From positions 1-15,662 of the forward strand of contig URQW01000061.1 in assembly GCA_900550105.1 (NCBI GenBank): a stretch of DNA of 15,662 nt. The letters are read 5' to 3'. The notes under the pieces were generated by a model. The model was not told the origin of the DNA and made no database searches. It worked only from the letters and a program-made list of their open reading frames with translations. This DNA is from an uncultured Pelosinus sp. Lineage in GTDB: Bacteria; Bacillota; Negativicutes; UMGS1260. Position numbers and translations under genes: made by a program. Shown piece by piece: positions 1 to 6,846 of the stretch (positions are counted from its first letter, which is position 1; each line of letters starts with the position of its first letter).

Positions 1-777
1 ACAACACAAAAAGTAGTGCACAAAATAGCTGAAGTCCTAGCAGAAAAAATTAATAATGATCATGCTATACAGATTGAAGATTTTACTTTGCCTGGTGCTA
101 GAGCGAAAATAACAAAGTTCACAGAAAGTGATATTGTCATTGTTGGCGTTCCTGTTTATGCAGCAAGAGTTCCCAATGTTTTATTAAAGCACTTACAGTC
201 TATTACGGGAAATGGTGCATTAGCGATTGCCGTAACTGTTTATGGCAATCGTAACTATGACGATGCCTTAATCGAATTGTACGATATTTTAACAGTAGAT
301 GGATTTAAAGTCGTTGCCGCTGGGGCGTTTATTGGTGAACACTCCTTTTCAAAGACGTTGGCTGCTCACAGACCTGATACGAACGATCTGGAGATTGCCG
401 AAACCTTTGCAAAGCAAATAACAGAAAAAATCATTTGCCAAAAGGATTTTCAAGCACCAGCCGTAAAGGGAAATAGGCCCTATCGCTATTATTATATTCC
501 TAAAGATACACAGAACAATCCTGTTGATATTCGAAAAGTAAAGCCCAAAACGAATGATGCCTGTACAAACTGCTTAAAGTGTGTTTCTGTTTGCCCGATG
601 GGATCGATCCGTAAAGAAAATGTCAAAATGGTTGAGGGTATATGTATAAAGTGTGGTGCTTGCGTAAAGATATGCCCGGTACAAGCGAAATATTATGATG
701 ATGCAAGTTATCTCTATCATAAAGAGGAGCTAGAAGTTAATTTTTCATGTCGCAAAGAGCCCGAAGTCTTTCTTTAA
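1..777 (+). CDS. EFR1-type flavodoxin/4Fe-4S ferredoxin fusion, 5' end cut by the window
   Basis: A flavodoxin-like domain followed by a two-cluster bacterial ferredoxin domain, the arrangement of EFR1-family electron-transfer proteins. The frame is open to base 1 and begins TTQKVV, which looks like the end of the flavodoxin phosphate-binding loop (usually S-x-T-G-T-T-x-x). The GTG at 16 is therefore probably internal, and a short N-terminal piece lies outside the window. The motif VGVPVYAARVPN is typical of a flavodoxin FMN-binding loop. Two ferredoxin motifs follow, CTNCLKCVSVCP (codons from 562) and CIKCGACVKICP (about 646-680). The role is probably soluble low-potential electron transfer; the partner is unknown. 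A terminator follows, so it ends a transcription unit. Confidence 0.85.
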   Translation, partial: TTQKVVHKIAEVLAEKINNDHAIQIEDFTLPGARAKITKFTESDIVIVGVPVYAARVPNVLLKHLQSITGNGALAIAVTVYGNRNYDDALIELYDILTVDGFKVVAAGAFIGEHSFSKTLAAHRPDTNDLEIAETFAKQITEKIICQKDFQAPAVKGNRPYRYYYIPKDTQNNPVDIRKVKPKTNDACTNCLKCVSVCPMGSIRKENVKMVEGICIKCGACVKICPVQAKYYDDASYLYHKEELEVNFSCRKEPEVFL

Positions 778-809
778 TTGAATAACTTTACATTTCACAG
801 TGTTTTGCT

Positions 810-846
810 AAAACAGACTTCACCTAAAGAAAAGTCTGTTTTTTCT
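810..846 (+). terminator. Intrinsic terminator of the EFR1 gene
   Basis: An 11-bp perfect stem (AAAACAGACTT at 810-820 with AAGTCTGTTTT at 832-842) closes an 11-nt loop and runs into a T-rich tail. The stem core CAGACT/AGTCTG recurs in the terminator at 2996, so this hairpin is part of the duplicated cassette. Confidence 0.85.
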
Positions 847-880
847 TTTGCACGAGATGAAATTTTATGAATAAAAATCT

Positions 881-931
881 TTGCGATTGCGATACTATAT
901 GGTAGAATAAAATTGTACCAACCGGTAGGTA
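881..931 (+). promoter_or_regulatory. Promoter plus TetR-type operator, copy 1 (drives ccdA-doxDA)
   Basis: The -35 is TTGCGA (881-886), the spacer is 16 bp and the -10 is TAGAAT (903-908). The operator TACCAACCGGTAGGTA (916-931) is a dyad with half-sites TACCnACC/GGTnGGTA and sits on the expected start point, a position suited to repression. Copy 2 upstream of tetR keeps the same elements and spacing while the spacer sequence differs, which supports both being functional. Confidence 0.75.
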
Positions 932-940
932 TTTAAAGTG

Positions 941-984
941 ATTCTAGAAAAATACTGGTAATAAAAGTGAGGAATTACGATGAA
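941..984 (+). pseudogene. Relic of the 3' end of a tetR gene
   Basis: Only about 44 nt remain of a second tetR copy. The DNA TAGAAAAATACTGG...GTGAGGAATTACGATGAA matches the last codons of the intact tetR (TAGAAAAAATGCTAG...GTGAGGAATTTCGATGAA, up to 3725). The end translates as ILVIKVRNYDE against MLAMEVRNFDE in the intact protein. The relic has one A fewer in the A-run, and the rest of the gene, including the helix-turn-helix, is missing: the operator at 916-931 lies only 9 nt upstream. It keeps the overlap with the next start codon seen in the intact pair. Confidence 0.65.
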
Positions 985-1129
985 CGATCGAAGGCGATTA
1001 CTTATTATTGGTAAGCCAGGTCAAGGTGAAAATGAAGTCATTCATTACCGAAACAGTGGCGGTGTAACAGAAAAAGATTTAGAAGAAGTTAACAGAAAAA
1101 GGGGGTGGGAAAAGCGTTGGAAAACATAA
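980..1129 (+). pseudogene. Internally deleted tlpA/thioredoxin-like relic (49 codons)
   Basis: An ATG ORF of 49 codons made of three pieces of the intact tlpA at 3721. The N-terminus MNDRRRLL matches MNNRKRLL. GKPGQ matches residues 69-73. The tail IHYRNSGGVTEKDLEE matches IRYRKSGGVTETELEE near the C-terminus. The membrane anchor, the WCPPC active site and the cis-Pro loop are all deleted, so it cannot act as a thioredoxin. Both deletions preserve the reading frame. Its 3' end carries the ribosome-binding site of ccdA and overlaps that gene, so translation of the short ORF could still matter for ccdA expression. Confidence 0.7.
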
Positions 1130-1809
1130 CGATTCTTGCTGCTTTTACTGGCGGATTTCTCTCGTTCTTATCGCCTTGTGTCTTGCCGCTTCTTCCGACC
1201 TTTTCGGCTGTTTTGGCAGGCGCCGCTGATCCCAAAGCGGCTTCGTCTTATAAGATCTATGTAAATACTTTTTGTTTTCTTTTAGGGTTTACGTTTATGT
1301 TTGTTGCTATGGGGGCTACGGCTTCGCTGCTAGGGCAGTGGTTATTTGATTACCAGCCTATTTTGAAAAAAGCAGGAGCTGTCGTGATTATTCTTCTGGG
1401 CAGTATATTAGTCGGAGCTGTACGAATTGACAGGTTAGAACGTGAATATAGACCTTTTATGTATTTTAAAACAGGCGGGCCTGTAGGGGCTTTTTTACTG
1501 GGGATCGCCTTCACGATTGGTTGGACTCCTTGCACAGGGCCAATTTTAGCGACTGTTTTAGTTTATGCTGGAAGCAGCGATACGGTAGAAATGGGAGCTT
1601 TTCTACTTTTTGTTTATGCAATGGGATTTTCGGTTCCTTTCTTTTTTATCGCCACGATTTTGCGAACGGTGCTTTTTTCGGTGCGTCGGTATTATGAGTG
1701 GCTTCCGGTTATACAGCGACTAACAGGTGTGTTGTTAATTTTAAGCGGAATTGCTCTGTGGTTTGATTGGGTTGAGAAAGGAATTGGAATTCTTTCTTCG
1801 ATTTTTTAA
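1117..1809 (+). CDS. ccdA: CcdA-type cytochrome c biogenesis / thiol-disulfide transmembrane protein
   Basis: A polytopic membrane protein of the CcdA/DsbD-beta family, which passes electrons from cytoplasmic thioredoxin to thioredoxin-like proteins outside the membrane. The two family cysteines are visible, in LSPCVLPLLP near residue 21 and in GWTPCTGPIL near residue 139, with about six hydrophobic segments. The start is ambiguous. GTG at 1105 has no spaced Shine-Dalgarno site, while AAAGGGGGTGG (1098-1108) lies correctly for TTG 1117, so I chose 1117 (230 aa). Its natural partner, a TlpA protein, is deleted just upstream but intact at 3721. The gene probably shares a transcript with doxDA from the copy 1 promoter. 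Confidence 0.9.
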   Translation: MENITILAAFTGGFLSFLSPCVLPLLPTFSAVLAGAADPKAASSYKIYVNTFCFLLGFTFMFVAMGATASLLGQWLFDYQPILKKAGAVVIILLGSILVGAVRIDRLEREYRPFMYFKTGGPVGAFLLGIAFTIGWTPCTGPILATVLVYAGSSDTVEMGAFLLFVYAMGFSVPFFFIATILRTVLFSVRRYYEWLPVIQRLTGVLLILSGIALWFDWVEKGIGILSSIF

Positions 1810-1863
1810 AAACTACGTAGATGAGCAATGGGCTAGTTTGAATTTTTTTAAGGAGAGTTGTTA

Positions 1864-2871
1864 ATGGATAAGATCGAGAAAAATTTTGCGTCTGTTACAA
1901 TGAATTTATTGTTATTGCCAATACGGTTTGTTGCGGCATGGATGTTCTTTTCAGCAGCTTGGCGACGTTTAGTGCTTGATGGTGCTAAAATGGATCCTAA
2001 CAATGCAGCATGGATTGGAGGCAAAATTAACACTTTCTATCCGCACGCATTAGGGATTAAGCCACTTTTATACTATTTATTAACCAATCCTGATTTGCTT
2101 AATATTTTTATGTGGTTTTTCACTTTTATAGAATTTACAGTTGGATTTTGCGTAGCCTTTGGACTAGTTTCTCGTTTGGCGGCATTAGGAGTAACGGTAC
2201 TATCTTTTTCCATGTTATTGGGGGCAGGCTGGTTAGGAGCTACCTGCTTGGATGAATGGCAGATTGGATCGTTCGGTATTGCTATTGGGGTTATTCTTTT
2301 TATGTCTGGATCAGGAAATTTTTCTTTGGATGCAGTCATTGGTCGGCGGTGGCCTTCTTGGATTAAACAACCTATGTCATGGATTACTTCAGGTAATTTT
2401 GTCAGCGAAGGTACAGGACGGAAACTTATTTATGGGTTAACTGCGTTTACCGTTATTGCTATGTTATGGACTAATCAGGCTTTCGTAGGGGGGCTATGGG
2501 GACCTCTTTCCAATCCATCCGCTAAACCACATGTACAAATTGATCAAATTAGTGCAAAAGGTACTCAAGTAACAATAAAAGTTTTTCGTGATGGCGGACC
2601 CGATACTTATGGGGCTTTTGTTACAGAATTGGTCGCTGAAGATGCTAACGGCACAGTACTTGCTGATTTACGAGGGGAACATTTGTCTGCAGTGATGAAA
2701 AAAGCAACTATCCAGAATTCATTCCCTCTCAAAGTAAAAGCAGGTCCAGACGGTATTATTATTCCACTTGGCGCTGAAGCAATAGTAAACCTTGATTTAG
2801 GAAAGGACGTAAGTAATGTAACGAAAATAACATTACGTGATGTCTCGGGAGTTAAATGGGTATCGAAATAA
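1864..2871 (+). CDS. DoxDA fusion, thiosulfate:quinone oxidoreductase-like membrane protein
   Basis: Residues 1 to about 165 match the DoxX/DoxD membrane family: hydrophobic segments near 13-32, 83-103, 106-125 and 132-148, with the AWxxxSAAWRR and GWLGATCLDEWQIGSFG regions. A further membrane segment (188-206) leads to a C-terminal domain (about 220-335) resembling DoxA. In Acidianus, DoxD and DoxA are separate subunits of thiosulfate:quinone oxidoreductase, which oxidises thiosulfate to tetrathionate and passes electrons to quinone; bacterial fusions are known. The start is ATG 1864, 8 nt after AAGGAG, rather than the upstream in-frame TTG 1858. It lies 54 bp after ccdA, probably in one operon. 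Substrate is unproven; other DoxX-type roles are possible. Confidence 0.8.
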   Translation: MDKIEKNFASVTMNLLLLPIRFVAAWMFFSAAWRRLVLDGAKMDPNNAAWIGGKINTFYPHALGIKPLLYYLLTNPDLLNIFMWFFTFIEFTVGFCVAFGLVSRLAALGVTVLSFSMLLGAGWLGATCLDEWQIGSFGIAIGVILFMSGSGNFSLDAVIGRRWPSWIKQPMSWITSGNFVSEGTGRKLIYGLTAFTVIAMLWTNQAFVGGLWGPLSNPSAKPHVQIDQISAKGTQVTIKVFRDGGPDTYGAFVTELVAEDANGTVLADLRGEHLSAVMKKATIQNSFPLKVKAGPDGIIIPLGAEAIVNLDLGKDVSNVTKITLRDVSGVKWVSK

Positions 2872-2995
2872 AATACTAGTGTTAGCGGCAATGCAGGAAA
2901 TCGATGCATTCAACCAAGTTCTTGCCGACATGACAGAAGAATTCATGCGGTCTGTCAGTATTTTTAAAATGTAGTTTCTATAAAATGGTTTATTA

Positions 2996-3036
2996 AAAAC
3001 AGACTTTCTTCTAGCTGAAAGTCTGTTTTCGTTTTT
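2996..3036 (+). terminator. Intrinsic terminator of ccdA-doxDA
   Basis: A 13-bp perfect stem (AAAACAGACTTTC at 2996-3008 with GAAAGTCTGTTTT at 3017-3029), an 8-nt loop and a T-rich tail. It shares its stem core with the terminator at 810. Confidence 0.9.
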
Positions 3037-3069
3037 GACGCGGAACGCAATTTTTATGAATAAAAATCT

Positions 3070-3120
3070 TTGCGGCCATCATACTATATGATAAAATTAA
3101 ATTGTACCAACTGGTAGGTA
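3070..3120 (+). promoter_or_regulatory. Promoter plus TetR-type operator, copy 2 (autoregulated tetR)
   Basis: The -35 is TTGCGG (3070-3075), the spacer is 16 bp and the -10 is TAAAAT (3092-3097). The operator TACCAACTGGTAGGTA (3105-3120) ends directly against the AGGAGG ribosome-binding site of tetR (3121-3126). Bound repressor should block initiation of its own gene and, by the matching site at 916, of ccdA-doxDA. Confidence 0.75.
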
Positions 3121-3131
3121 AGGAGGATATT

Positions 3132-3728
3132 ATGACTGACAAAAAATTGGAAATTATAAAAGTGACAGCTGATTTAATGCATTCGAATGGCTATGAAGCA
3201 ACATCAGTCAAGGATATTATGGAGGCGGCCCAGATCGGCAAAGGTCAGTTTTATTATTACTTTTCTTCCAAAGAAGAACTGGGGCTTGCTGTGATTGATT
3301 ATTGTTTTGAAAAATGGCAAAAGCGGGTTATTGAAGAGAATCTAGCGCAACCAGGTGACCCGCAACGGAAAATTCGCCATATGCTTGCTTGTTCGATTGA
3401 TATACATAACAAGCGGGAAAGTAAATGTGGTTGTTTCTTCGGCAATCTGGCTATTGAATTAAGTGAGAAGCATGAGGTTTTTCGGGAAAAAATCTATCAA
3501 ATGTTTTCTCTGTGGAGCCATCACTTAACGCTAGTCATTGAAGAGTGGCGACAAGAACAGGCTTTACCGCTAGATTGCAGCAGTGAATGTTTGGCACAGG
3601 CTATTGTTGCCTTACTGGAAGGCGGCATTTTATTAATGAAAAGCAAACAGGACATAGCGCCTTTGCGGAATGCCGCTTTGGTTGTAGAAAAAATGCTAGC
3701 TATGGAAGTGAGGAATTTCGATGAATAA
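3132..3728 (+). CDS. TetR/AcrR-family transcriptional regulator
   Basis: A 198-residue one-component regulator. The N-terminal helix-turn-helix is clear (TSVKDIMEAAQIGKGQFYYYF, residues about 25-44), and the ligand domain contains KCGCFFGNLAIEL (98-110). ATG 3132, 5 nt after AGGAGG, is the start; a longer frame from TTG 3102 would run through the operator. Six cysteines, including the Cys99/Cys101 pair, leave room for thiol-based sensing as in NemR-like TetR proteins, but the ligand is not known. It overlaps tlpA by 8 bp (ATGAATAA), so the two are translationally linked. It probably represses its own promoter and the copy at 881. Confidence 0.9.
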   Translation: MTDKKLEIIKVTADLMHSNGYEATSVKDIMEAAQIGKGQFYYYFSSKEELGLAVIDYCFEKWQKRVIEENLAQPGDPQRKIRHMLACSIDIHNKRESKCGCFFGNLAIELSEKHEVFREKIYQMFSLWSHHLTLVIEEWRQEQALPLDCSSECLAQAIVALLEGGILLMKSKQDIAPLRNAALVVEKMLAMEVRNFDE

Positions 3729-4266
3729 TCGAAAGCGCTTACTGTTTCTTTTTTGTTCGTTATTTATTTTGGCTGGAATCTGGTATGTGTTTCTTAATAA
3801 AACGAATACCCCAAGCGGAGCAAGCGGTTCAAGCAGCCAGAGCGCTCGCAGTGGTGTTAGTACAGGCGATCGTATGCCTGAATTTACCTTGCAAGGACTT
3901 GCTGGACAGTCAGTAACTGTTGGCAAGCCTGGTCAGATAAGTGTTATTAATTTCTGGGCAACCTGGTGCCCGCCATGCCGGGCAGAGTTTCCTGAGCTGG
4001 ATCAATTTGCTCGCAATAACAAGGATAAAATGCAGTTTTACTCGATCGATATTCAGGAAGACAAGGGGAAGGTAGCTGCTTTTTTAAAGGAAGGAAATTA
4101 TTCGTTTACGGCTTACATTGATTCAGATGGAGCGATTGCTAAGCAGTTTCGCATTACAGCGATTCCCACGACGCTTGTTGTCGATGAAAACGGAATAATT
4201 CGTTACCGAAAAAGTGGCGGTGTAACGGAGACCGAATTAGAAGAAATTATCAAAAAGGGTTGGTGA
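3721..4266 (+). CDS. TlpA/ResA-like membrane-anchored thioredoxin
   Basis: A 181-residue thiol-disulfide protein. A signal anchor spans residues 7-25. A Ser/Gly-rich linker (32-48) leads to a thioredoxin fold with the active site WCPPC (82-86), the preceding NFWAT strand and the cis-Pro loop AIPTT (147-151). There is no lipobox, so it is probably held by the uncleaved anchor on the outer face of the cytoplasmic membrane. TlpA/ResA proteins reduce cysteines in apocytochromes or other extracytoplasmic targets and are recharged by CcdA, which is encoded in the other arm of this locus. The start overlaps the tetR end, with a GTGAGG ribosome-binding site inside tetR. Confidence 0.92.
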   Translation: MNNRKRLLFLFCSLFILAGIWYVFLNKTNTPSGASGSSSQSARSGVSTGDRMPEFTLQGLAGQSVTVGKPGQISVINFWATWCPPCRAEFPELDQFARNNKDKMQFYSIDIQEDKGKVAAFLKEGNYSFTAYIDSDGAIAKQFRITAIPTTLVVDENGIIRYRKSGGVTETELEEIIKKGW

Positions 4267-4309
4267 GAAGGGCAGTGGACTTCTTGCACAGAGAGATGGA
4301 GGTGGCGAG

Positions 4310-4642
4310 ATGATGTGGAAAGCTGTTTTTCATATTGATGAAATGGAAAAATGGGACCTGTTACTTGGTAACATTAGTAATTTTCTGAATGGCTTACATG
4401 ATGATTACTTGCTGCATGTTGTCATCAATGCTGCGGCAGTTTCCGCTCTTTTGGATGAAGCATATCAAGAAAAGATTGCTGGCCTCGTGCAGCAACAGGT
4501 ATGCTTTGACTGTTGTCAGATTGCGCTACAAGGAAACGGGATAGATGCTTCTTGTTTACCGCAAGGGGTACATATTGTTCCATCAGGGATACAACGGTTG
4601 ATTGAGTTGCAGCAACAGGGATTTGCTTATATAAAGCCGTAA
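4310..4642 (+). CDS. DsrE-family sulfur-relay-like protein
   Basis: A 110-residue soluble protein of the DsrE/DsrF-like fold. The supporting pattern is an N-terminal beta strand and helix (KAVFHIDEMEKWDLLLGNISNFL), HVVINAAAV, and the typical end GVHIVPSGIQRLIELQQQGFAYIKP. Cysteines lie at 65, 68, 69 and 82; in the DsrE/TusD group a cysteine near this point carries persulfide sulfur, so Cys65-69 are candidates. It follows tlpA by 43 bp with GGAGGTG at 4298-4304; either ATG 4310 or 4313 could be used. Location with tlpA, ccdA and doxDA suggests handling of sulfane sulfur, which is inference. Confidence 0.75.
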   Translation: MMWKAVFHIDEMEKWDLLLGNISNFLNGLHDDYLLHVVINAAAVSALLDEAYQEKIAGLVQQQVCFDCCQIALQGNGIDASCLPQGVHIVPSGIQRLIELQQQGFAYIKP

Positions 4643-4674
4643 ATCGATGAGAAATGTAAGTAAGCGCGGCTAGG

Positions 4675-4731
4675 AAGTGCAAAAAAGCATGTCCGAAAAC
4701 AGCCAGATATTTTTAAAGAAGATGATATAAT
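4675..4731 (+). promoter_or_regulatory. Putative Ada-controlled promoter of the alkylation-repair operon
   Basis: A perfect -10 TATAAT (4726-4731) lies about 30 bp before the ATG, but the -35 position (around 4703-4708) is poor, as expected for an activator-dependent promoter. AAGTGCAA (4675-4682) is one base from the AAGCGCAA core of the E. coli Ada box and lies about 20 bp upstream of the -35 position. Since the first gene encodes an Ada-type activator, autoactivation after methylation is plausible. A short motif match alone is weak evidence. Confidence 0.4.
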
Positions 4732-4761
4732 TAGGTCAAAGTCAATGTAGGAGATAAGATC

Positions 4762-6222
4762 ATGCAGGCAAATGACAATGGTTTATATGCGGCATTTAAG
4801 GCAAAAGATGCACGGTTTGATGGGCGTTTTTTCGTAGGGGTTTCCTCTACGGGGATCTATTGTCGCCCAGTGTGTCGGGCCAAGCAGGCAAAAGCTGAAA
4901 ACTGTACATTTTACGCGACGGCGGCGGAAGCGGAACAAGCTGGTTTTCGTCCTTGTCTGTTATGTCGGCCAGAGTTAGCTCCTGGTAGTTCTATTGTTGA
5001 CGCCTCGACTCATTTAGTCTATCGAGCAGCGAGATTACTCGAAGAAAATGGCTGGAACGGACAAAGTTTACAGGATTTGGCCGCACTGCTTGGCTGTACG
5101 GATCGACATTTACGGCGTATATTTAAAGCCGCATACAATGTTTCGCCAGTGCAATATTTACAAACTTGTCGCTTGCTGCTTGCTAAGAACTTGCTTACAG
5201 ATACGGATTTGTCGGTGCTTGATGTGGCAATGACTGCTGGATTTGGCAGCTTACGCCGTTTCAATGAACTTTTCAAAAAGCGCTATAATCTTTCGCCTAC
5301 AGGGTTACGGAAACAGACTACGAAAGCAAAACACCATACTGGCGATTTTATTTTGGCACTGGGATATCGTCCGCCCTATCGTTGGCAAGAAATCTTGCAG
5401 TTTCTTGCAGGACGTGCCATTGCTGGTGTTGATATAGTGAAGAATAACCAATATATGCGTACAGTCCATCTCATAGGTGCCGCTGGAAAGAGTGTATATG
5501 GCTGGGTACAAGTGGGGCATCAACCTCAAAATAATACGCTGGCCGTCACAATAAGTGAAACGTTACTTCCTGTATTACCACAAGTTTTGGCACGAGTACG
5601 CCAGTTGTTTGATTTGTACTGCGAGCCCAATGCAATATATCAAACGCTTTCAGCAATGAATGATATACGACCCGGGCTCTCTGTGGTAGGAACCCGTTTA
5701 CCAGGCTGTTTTAATGCTTTTGAAATGGCGGTGCGGGCGGTACTTGGACAACAAATCACGGTAAAAGCGGCAAGCACTTTGGCCGCAAGGATTGCTAATA
5801 CCTATGGTACGCCAATTCAAACTGGAATAGACGGCTTGACTCATGTGTTTCCTTTGCCGGAAGATGTACTAGCGTTGAACGGGCCGATTGAAAACCACTT
5901 TGGGCCGTTAGGCGTAATTGGAACACGGGCAAAAACAATCTATGAGCTTGCCGCGGCAATCGTGCAAAGAAAAATCAACTTTGACTTTTGCCTTGATCCA
6001 GAAGAAGAAATTAAAAAATTGCTGACAATTCGCGGTATTGGTAAATGGACGGCACAGTATATTGCTATGCGCGCGTTGGAGTGGCCAGACGCTTTCCTTG
6101 AAACAGATGTTGGTGTTAAAAAAGCACTTCCCGATTACACAAGCAAAGAACTGCTTACAATTTCGGAAGGCTGGCGGCCCTGGCGCAGTTACGCTACAAT
6201 CAATCTCTGGAACACGCTATAA
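4762..6222 (+). CDS. Ada-AlkA fusion: methyl-sensing AraC activator with 3-methyladenine DNA glycosylase
   Basis: A 486-residue protein with four parts. Residues 1-75 are an Ada zinc domain with Cys34, Cys38, Cys65 and Cys68; Cys34 corresponds to the methyl-accepting cysteine that repairs methylphosphotriesters and switches Ada into an activator. Residues 80-185 are an AraC-type DNA-binding domain (LAALLGCTDRHLRRIFK and the second helix-turn-helix at 150-180). Residues 195-305 resemble AlkA_N. Residues 315-486 are the HhH-GPD glycosylase, with LTIRGIGKWTAQY and the presumed catalytic Asp449 in LETDVGVKK. It excises alkylated bases and probably activates its own operon. AGGAG 8 nt upstream fixes the ATG. 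The next gene starts 14 bp later. Confidence 0.95.
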   Translation: MQANDNGLYAAFKAKDARFDGRFFVGVSSTGIYCRPVCRAKQAKAENCTFYATAAEAEQAGFRPCLLCRPELAPGSSIVDASTHLVYRAARLLEENGWNGQSLQDLAALLGCTDRHLRRIFKAAYNVSPVQYLQTCRLLLAKNLLTDTDLSVLDVAMTAGFGSLRRFNELFKKRYNLSPTGLRKQTTKAKHHTGDFILALGYRPPYRWQEILQFLAGRAIAGVDIVKNNQYMRTVHLIGAAGKSVYGWVQVGHQPQNNTLAVTISETLLPVLPQVLARVRQLFDLYCEPNAIYQTLSAMNDIRPGLSVVGTRLPGCFNAFEMAVRAVLGQQITVKAASTLAARIANTYGTPIQTGIDGLTHVFPLPEDVLALNGPIENHFGPLGVIGTRAKTIYELAAAIVQRKINFDFCLDPEEEIKKLLTIRGIGKWTAQYIAMRALEWPDAFLETDVGVKKALPDYTSKELLTISEGWRPWRSYATINLWNTL

Positions 6223-6236
6223 AGGGGGGATCTACC

Positions 6237-6776
6237 ATGTATTATTCAACGAATTACTTATCGCCTATTGGCAAACTTACCCTTGCCTGTGATACCAACA
6301 ACCTGGTAGGGTTATGGCTGGAGGGGCAAAAGTATTATGGCGGCGCTATTGCTAAAACGATGCTAGAAAACAACGATATGCCGGTATTTGCAGTTGTGAA
6401 GCAATGGTTAGACCGATATTTTGCGGGGGAGAAGCCTGCTATTTCTGAATTAGCATTAGCTCCCATTGGCGGCGATTTTCGTCAAGTCGTATGGAAACTG
6501 TTATGTGAGATACCCTATGGCACAGTTATTACTTATGGCGATATTGCGAAAAAGGCAGCCTTGAAACTGCATAAACAAAGTATGTCAAGTCAAGCGATAG
6601 GCGGAGCTGTGGGCCATAATCCGATCTCTATTATTATTCCGTGTCATCGAGTTGTTGGCGTAAAGGGAAGTTTGACAGGGTATGCTGGCGGTGTGAATAC
6701 AAAAGTCAAATTACTTGAACTAGAAGGCGTAGATATGTCTCGGCTATTTGTTCCCACCGAGGGGACAGCGCTTTAA
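6237..6776 (+). CDS. ogt: Methylated-DNA--protein-cysteine S-methyltransferase
   Basis: A 179-residue suicide repair protein that transfers alkyl groups from O6-alkylguanine or O4-alkylthymine to its own cysteine. The active site IIPCHRVVG contains Cys136. The helix-turn-helix region IPYGTVITYGDIAKKA and the C-terminal GYAGGVNTKVKLLELEGV also match the family. The start is ATG 6237, preceded by AAGGGGGG and 14 bp after the glycosylase stop, so the pair forms an adaptive-response operon: Ada-AlkA repairs phosphotriesters and N-alkyl bases, Ogt repairs O-alkyl lesions. No terminator hairpin is obvious directly after it. Confidence 0.95.
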   Translation: MYYSTNYLSPIGKLTLACDTNNLVGLWLEGQKYYGGAIAKTMLENNDMPVFAVVKQWLDRYFAGEKPAISELALAPIGGDFRQVVWKLLCEIPYGTVITYGDIAKKAALKLHKQSMSSQAIGGAVGHNPISIIIPCHRVVGVKGSLTGYAGGVNTKVKLLELEGVDMSRLFVPTEGTAL

Positions 6777-6846
6777 GGCTCTATATTACGATTGTTTTAG
6801 TAGTGAAACGGCGGGATTCATCGTCATATAATTTGGATTTTAAGCC

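Larger units (their letters stand above)
810..931 (+). repeat. Copy 1 of duplicated terminator-promoter-operator cassette
   Basis: This block matches 2996-3120 in order and spacing: CAGACT-stem terminator, then a 19-nt identical stretch ATGAATAAAAATCTTTGCG (867-885 and 3056-3074), then identical ATACTATATG (892-901 and 3081-3090), then a 20-nt operator stretch differing at one base (912-931 and 3101-3120). Homology resumes downstream in the tetR and tlpA remnants. I infer an old segmental duplication. Confidence 0.85.
2996..3120 (+). repeat. Copy 2 of duplicated terminator-promoter-operator cassette
   Basis: This is the second copy of the block at 810-931, here followed by intact tetR and tlpA. 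The downstream homology to the relics at 941-1129 shows that the original unit was at least terminator, promoter, operator, tetR and tlpA. Confidence 0.85.

Noticed and set aside
2607..2909. 100-codon minus-strand ORF opposite doxDA
   Set aside because: It is antisense to the DoxA-like domain, with no promoter or ribosome-binding site evidence.
2879..2974. Short frame after doxDA reading AAMQEIDAFNQVLADM and ending at 2974
   Set aside because: It has no ribosome-binding site and no recognised family; it may be a gene remnant, but nothing else supports it.
3102..3131. Extended N-terminus of the TetR protein from TTG 3102
   Set aside because: It would translate the operator and the AGGAGG site; ATG 3132 has correct spacing and matches normal family length.
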